Part shown: positions 61,274 to 64,000 of the stretch, in pieces | How positions within the stretch are numbered: the stretch's first letter is position 1 | Layout of the letters: each line of letters starts with the position of its first letter | Source: DATEOR01 sp963841425 | Lineage (GTDB): Bacteria; Actinomycetota; Thermoleophilia; Gaiellales; Gaiellaceae | Length of the DNA stretch: 64,000 nt | NCBI GenBank assembly: GCA_963841425.1 | Contig: CAWJCL010000001.1 | Location: 248,001 to 312,000, forward strand | Reading direction: 5' to 3' | The notes under the pieces: model-generated | Databases searched by the model: none | Told to the model about the DNA's origin: nothing | Seen by the model: the letters and a program-made list of their open reading frames with translations, nothing else | Made by a program: the position numbers and the translations under genes

Positions 61274-61843
61274 ATGACGAAGGTCCTCGCCATCTCGGGC
61301 AGCCTCCGCAGCGACTCGTTCAACGCGAAGCTGCTCCGCTGCGCTGTCGATCTCTTCGGCGACGGCGTGGACGTCGATGTCCTGCAGGGGCTGAAGGACG
61401 TCCCGCCCTATGACGAAGACGACGACCGCGACGGCCCCCCGGAGCCCGTGCGTTCTCTGCGCGCGGCTTTCGCAGGCGCCGACGCCTTCTTCATCGCCAC
61501 CCCTGAGTACAACAGCTCCATTCCAGGCCATCTGAAGAACGCGCTCGACTGGGTCTCGCGGCCGCTCGCCACGAACCCGCTCAGGAACAAGCCCGCGGTC
61601 GTCGTGGGTGCCTCGACGGGCGCCTTCGGCGCAGTCTGGGCCCAGGCCGAGCTCCGCAAGGTGCTGGCCTCCATCGGCGCACGGGTCGTCGAGGCCGAGC
61701 TCGCCGTGGGCCACGCGCCGACGCGATTCGACGAGGACGGTACGCTGGTGGACGAGGATCTCTGCGAGCAGCTCGGCGAGGTCGTCGACGCGCTCGTCTC
61801 CGCCGTGGCCGAGCGGCAAGAGCTCGCCCGCACCGCGGCGTGA
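61274..61843 (+). CDS. NADPH-dependent FMN reductase (quinone/azo reductase type)
   Basis: This flavodoxin-like reductase of 189 residues has the FMN motifs SGSLRSDSFNAKLLR and TPEYNSSIPGHLKNALDW, and KPAVVVGASTGAFGAVWAQ. It resembles chromate/quinone reductases. It starts 5 bases after the yceI stop, so the two are one transcript. Confidence 0.88.
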   Translation: MTKVLAISGSLRSDSFNAKLLRCAVDLFGDGVDVDVLQGLKDVPPYDEDDDRDGPPEPVRSLRAAFAGADAFFIATPEYNSSIPGHLKNALDWVSRPLATNPLRNKPAVVVGASTGAFGAVWAQAELRKVLASIGARVVEAELAVGHAPTRFDEDGTLVDEDLCEQLGEVVDALVSAVAERQELARTAA

Positions 61844-61864
61844 CCCGAGGAAGAAAGGAACGAC

Positions 61865-62792
61865 ATGAAGCTCGAAGGCATCCACCACGTGACGGCGATC
61901 ACCGCCGACGCACCCGGAAACGTCGACTTCTACGCGCGCGTCCTCGGGCTGCGGCTCGTGAAGAAGACCGTCAACCAGGACGACCCCACCGTCTACCACC
62001 TCTTCTACGCGGACGAGGAAGGCTCGGCCGGCGCGGACATCACGTTCTTCGAGTACCCGGGCGCCCGGCGCGGCCGCGCCGGAGCCGGAATGGTGCACCG
62101 CGTCGTCTTTCGCGTCGCCGACGGCGCGGCGCTCGACTTCTGGGCCGACCGCCTCACCGCAGAGGGGATCGAGGCCCGGCGCGCAGACGATTCGCCTCCT
62201 GTTCGTGGACCCGGAGGGCCTCGGGCTCGAGCTCCGCGCGGTCGACACGCGTGACGAGCCGCTCGTCGCGGTCAGCCCGGACATACCGGCCGAGGTCGCC
62301 GTCCAGGGGTTCGACGAGGTGCGCGCCTTCACGCGCGACGCCGCCAGGGGCCGGGGCTTCCTCGAAGACGTGCTCGGCTTCGAAGCGCAGGACGAGGAAG
62401 GCTGGGAGGTCCGCGGAGAGAAGCGCGGCGGGCGGTACGTCTACGACCCCGCCGACAGCCTCGGCACTCCCGGCGCGGGCACCGTCCACCACGTCGCGTT
62501 CGCGTCACTCATGGACGACCACGAGGCGTGGCAGCGGCGCGTCGCCGAGGCGGGCGCCCACCCCACGCCCGTGATCGACCGCTTCTACTTCCGCTCCATC
62601 TACTTCCGCGAACCGAGCGGCGTCCTCTTCGAGATCGCCACCATCGGCCCCGGCTTCGCCTCCGACGAGCCGAAGGAGACGCTCGGCGAGCGCCTGTCGC
62701 TCCCGCCCGCGTTCGAGCACCTGCGCGAGCAGATCGAGCCGCGCCTGACGCCGATCTCCAACCCGCGCAAGCCGGCGGAGGTCTCCGGATGA
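61865..62792 (+). pseudogene. Ring-cleaving-dioxygenase-like (MhqO/MhqA) VOC gene with a one-base frameshift
   Basis: The first part (61865-62190) opens as IHHVTAITADAPGNVDFYAR and VYHLFYADEEGSAG. The second (from about 62193) continues LLFVDPEGLGLELRAVD to the end at 62792. Removing one T at 62191-62192 gives a two-domain protein of about 310 residues. In the shifted copy an upstream stop is reached at 62252. It is a sequencing error or an inactive gene. Confidence 0.85.
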
Positions 62793-63652
62793 CCCAGGTC
62801 GGGGCCGAGACTGCGAAGCTCGCCCCGGAGACCCGTCTCGGCGCAGTCGAGCTGACCGTCACCGACTTGGAGCGCTCCGTGCCGTTCTACGAGGAGGCGA
62901 TCGGGCTGCGCACGCACCGGCGAGAGGAAGGGCGCGCTGCACTCGGCGCCGGCGGCGAGGACCTGCTCGTCCTCGTCGAGGACCAGGGCGCCCGTCCGGC
63001 CGGACGCCACGCGGGCCTCTACCACTTCGCGCTCCTGCATTCGTCGCGCGAGGAGCTTGCGCGCGCAGCCGCCCGCCTCGCGCGCACGCGCACGCCCATC
63101 CAGGGCGCCTCGGACCACGGCATCTCGGAAGCGATCTATCTCCCGGATCCCGACGGGAACGGCATCGAGCTCGCCGCCGACCGGCCCAAGGCCGAGTGGC
63201 CGGACCTCTCCGTGATGAGCGGGGGCCCGGATCCCCTCGACCTGAACGCGCTCCTCGCATCGGTCACGGACGAGGACCCGCAGGAATCGGTCGCTCCCGA
63301 CGCAGTCATCGGGCACGTCCACCTGCACGTGGGCGACCTCGAGGCCGCGACGCACTTTTACGTGGACGTCGTCGGCTTCGACGTCATGACCCACCTCCCG
63401 AGCGCGGTCTTCGTGGCCGCGAGCGGCTATCACCACCACGTCGGCTTCAACACGTGGCGGGGGCCCGGCGTCTCGCCCGCCGCCGATGGCACGGTCGGTC
63501 TGCGTCACTTCACCGTCGTGCTCCGCGACGAGGCCGAGGCCGACGCGCTCCGCGAACGCGCGCGCGCTGCAGACGTGGACGTCGACGACACGGCCGAGGG
63601 TCCTCTTCTGCGGGATCCCTCGGGAAACGCGCTCCTCTTTCGGACCGGCTAG
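62789..63652 (+). CDS. Two-domain VOC (glyoxalase/extradiol dioxygenase, CatE-like) protein
   Basis: This protein of 287 residues has two VOC modules: LGAVELTVTDLERSVPFYEE with GLYHFALL and EAIYLPDPDGNGIEL, then VIGHVHLHVGDLEAATHFYV with YHHHVGFN. The His/Glu metal ligands of extradiol dioxygenases are in place. The start overlaps the previous gene by 4 bases. It belongs to the YceI/FMN reductase/MhqO set. Confidence 0.85.
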   Translation: MTQVGAETAKLAPETRLGAVELTVTDLERSVPFYEEAIGLRTHRREEGRAALGAGGEDLLVLVEDQGARPAGRHAGLYHFALLHSSREELARAAARLARTRTPIQGASDHGISEAIYLPDPDGNGIELAADRPKAEWPDLSVMSGGPDPLDLNALLASVTDEDPQESVAPDAVIGHVHLHVGDLEAATHFYVDVVGFDVMTHLPSAVFVAASGYHHHVGFNTWRGPGVSPAADGTVGLRHFTVVLRDEAEADALRERARAADVDVDDTAEGPLLRDPSGNALLFRTG

Positions 63653-64000
63653 GCGACGAGCCGCGCGGCGGTTCCACGCATGCCGTCGTAGCGAGGGACG
63701 ACCGCGGTGACGCTCTCGCGTGCGCACCAGACCAGGTCTTCCTCCGTCACGGTCTCACCGACCCTCCGGATGGTGCGAAAGGCCTGCTCGGCGCTCGCGT
63801 AGGAGGCTGCCAGCTCGAGCGCCCGCTCGGCCGCCTCGGTCGGCTCGCCCCCGACCAGCGCGGCGATCCGGCCGGCGCAGTAGGCGTCGTCCTCGCTATA
63901 GCCGCCGCGGAGACCGGCACACACGACCTCCACGTCCTCGCCTCGCTCCCGCGCCGCGAACGCCGCGGCCTCGAGGTTCAGCATGCTTCCGACGAGGACG
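63649..64000 (-). CDS. comB: 2-phosphosulfolactate phosphatase (ComB-like), N-terminus cut by window edge
   Basis: The visible part includes VLVGSMLNLEAAAFA, VEVVCAGLRGGYSEDDAYCAGRIA and LVWCARESVTAVVPRYDG. These match the ComB family, known from coenzyme M and 3-sulfolactate metabolism, although actinobacterial members are of unknown role. The upstream part of the gene lies beyond 64000. It overlaps the convergent VOC gene by 4 bases. Confidence 0.75.
   Translation of the reverse strand, partial: VLVGSMLNLEAAAFAARERGEDVEVVCAGLRGGYSEDDAYCAGRIAALVGGEPTEAAERALELAASYASAEQAFRTIRRVGETVTEEDLVWCARESVTAVVPRYDGMRGTAARLVA

Overview
The window is a GC-rich (roughly two-thirds G+C), gene-dense bacterial chromosome segment. 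The gene content points to Actinomycetota, and I infer a deep-branching class such as Thermoleophilia. The main clues are a GarA-type FHA gene next to a MerR gene, SepF and DivIVA division proteins, an ImuB/DnaE2 mutasome under GAAC-N4-GTTC SOS boxes, a one-motif RsiG-like c-di-GMP anti-sigma factor, and a MurA with Asp in place of the catalytic Cys. No insertion sequence, prophage, CRISPR array or rRNA was seen. One tRNA gene (Pro, GGG) is present.

Layout. 1-3.8 kb: start of a principal sigma factor, a GAF/degenerate-GGDEF membrane protein and a NarX/NarL-type two-component pair. 3.9-4.9 kb: a RES/Xre toxin-antitoxin pair with a clear operator. 4.9-9.2 kb: a DUF4015 glycoside-hydrolase-like protein, an EamA transporter, small membrane proteins and unknowns. 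9.2-14.5 kb: apt, merR, garA-like, rsiG-like, a mannose-1-phosphate guanylyltransferase/mutase-like fusion and a CDP-alcohol phosphatidyltransferase. 14.5-25.9 kb: metabolic and membrane genes (HutF-like deiminase, TrpB2, ProC, GH15 enzyme, ClC channel, K+ channel), several small unknown genes, tRNA-Pro and a degenerate methyltransferase. 25.5-35.8 kb: one long leftward run, rpsB-tsf-pyrH-frr-uppS-cdsA-dxr-rseP-ispG-proS-xre, with many 4-base stop/start overlaps and a long hairpin in the rpsB leader. It joins translation, UMP kinase, undecaprenyl and phospholipid synthesis and the MEP isoprenoid pathway. 36-44.8 kb: an intact diguanylate cyclase, a photolyase lacking its antenna domain, rluD, lspA, and a division cluster (divIVA, yggT, sepF, yggS, pgeF) followed by a DHH-CBS-tRNA nucleotidyltransferase. 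44.8-47.8 kb: a large secreted protein with about eight fibronectin-like repeats. 47.8-55 kb: RidA, MurA, an HD protein, a methyltransferase without a normal start codon, an aminotransferase, a nuclease-like protein, a frameshifted YdeI-like gene and a FAD oxidoreductase. 55-59.8 kb: the SOS mutagenesis operon imuB-DUF6504-dnaE2 under two tandem SOS boxes. 59.8-63.7 kb: a cupin gene and a MarR-controlled cluster (YceI, FMN reductase, two extradiol-dioxygenase-like VOC proteins, one frameshifted) that looks like a quinone/electrophile stress module. The right end holds part of a ComB-like 2-phosphosulfolactate phosphatase.

Recurring themes are c-di-GMP signalling (one intact and one degenerate GGDEF protein plus an RsiG-like receptor), cell-envelope synthesis and division, and DNA damage response. 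The most interesting items are the RES/Xre operator, the one-motif RsiG-like protein, the MurA Cys-to-Asp change, the antenna-less photolyase, the rpsB leader hairpin, the leaderless-looking twin-SOS-box promoter, two single-base frameshifts and the missing start codon of the methyltransferase at 50.2 kb. I did not find a clearly new multi-gene system. Starts, promoters and RNA structures are read by eye and have not been computed.
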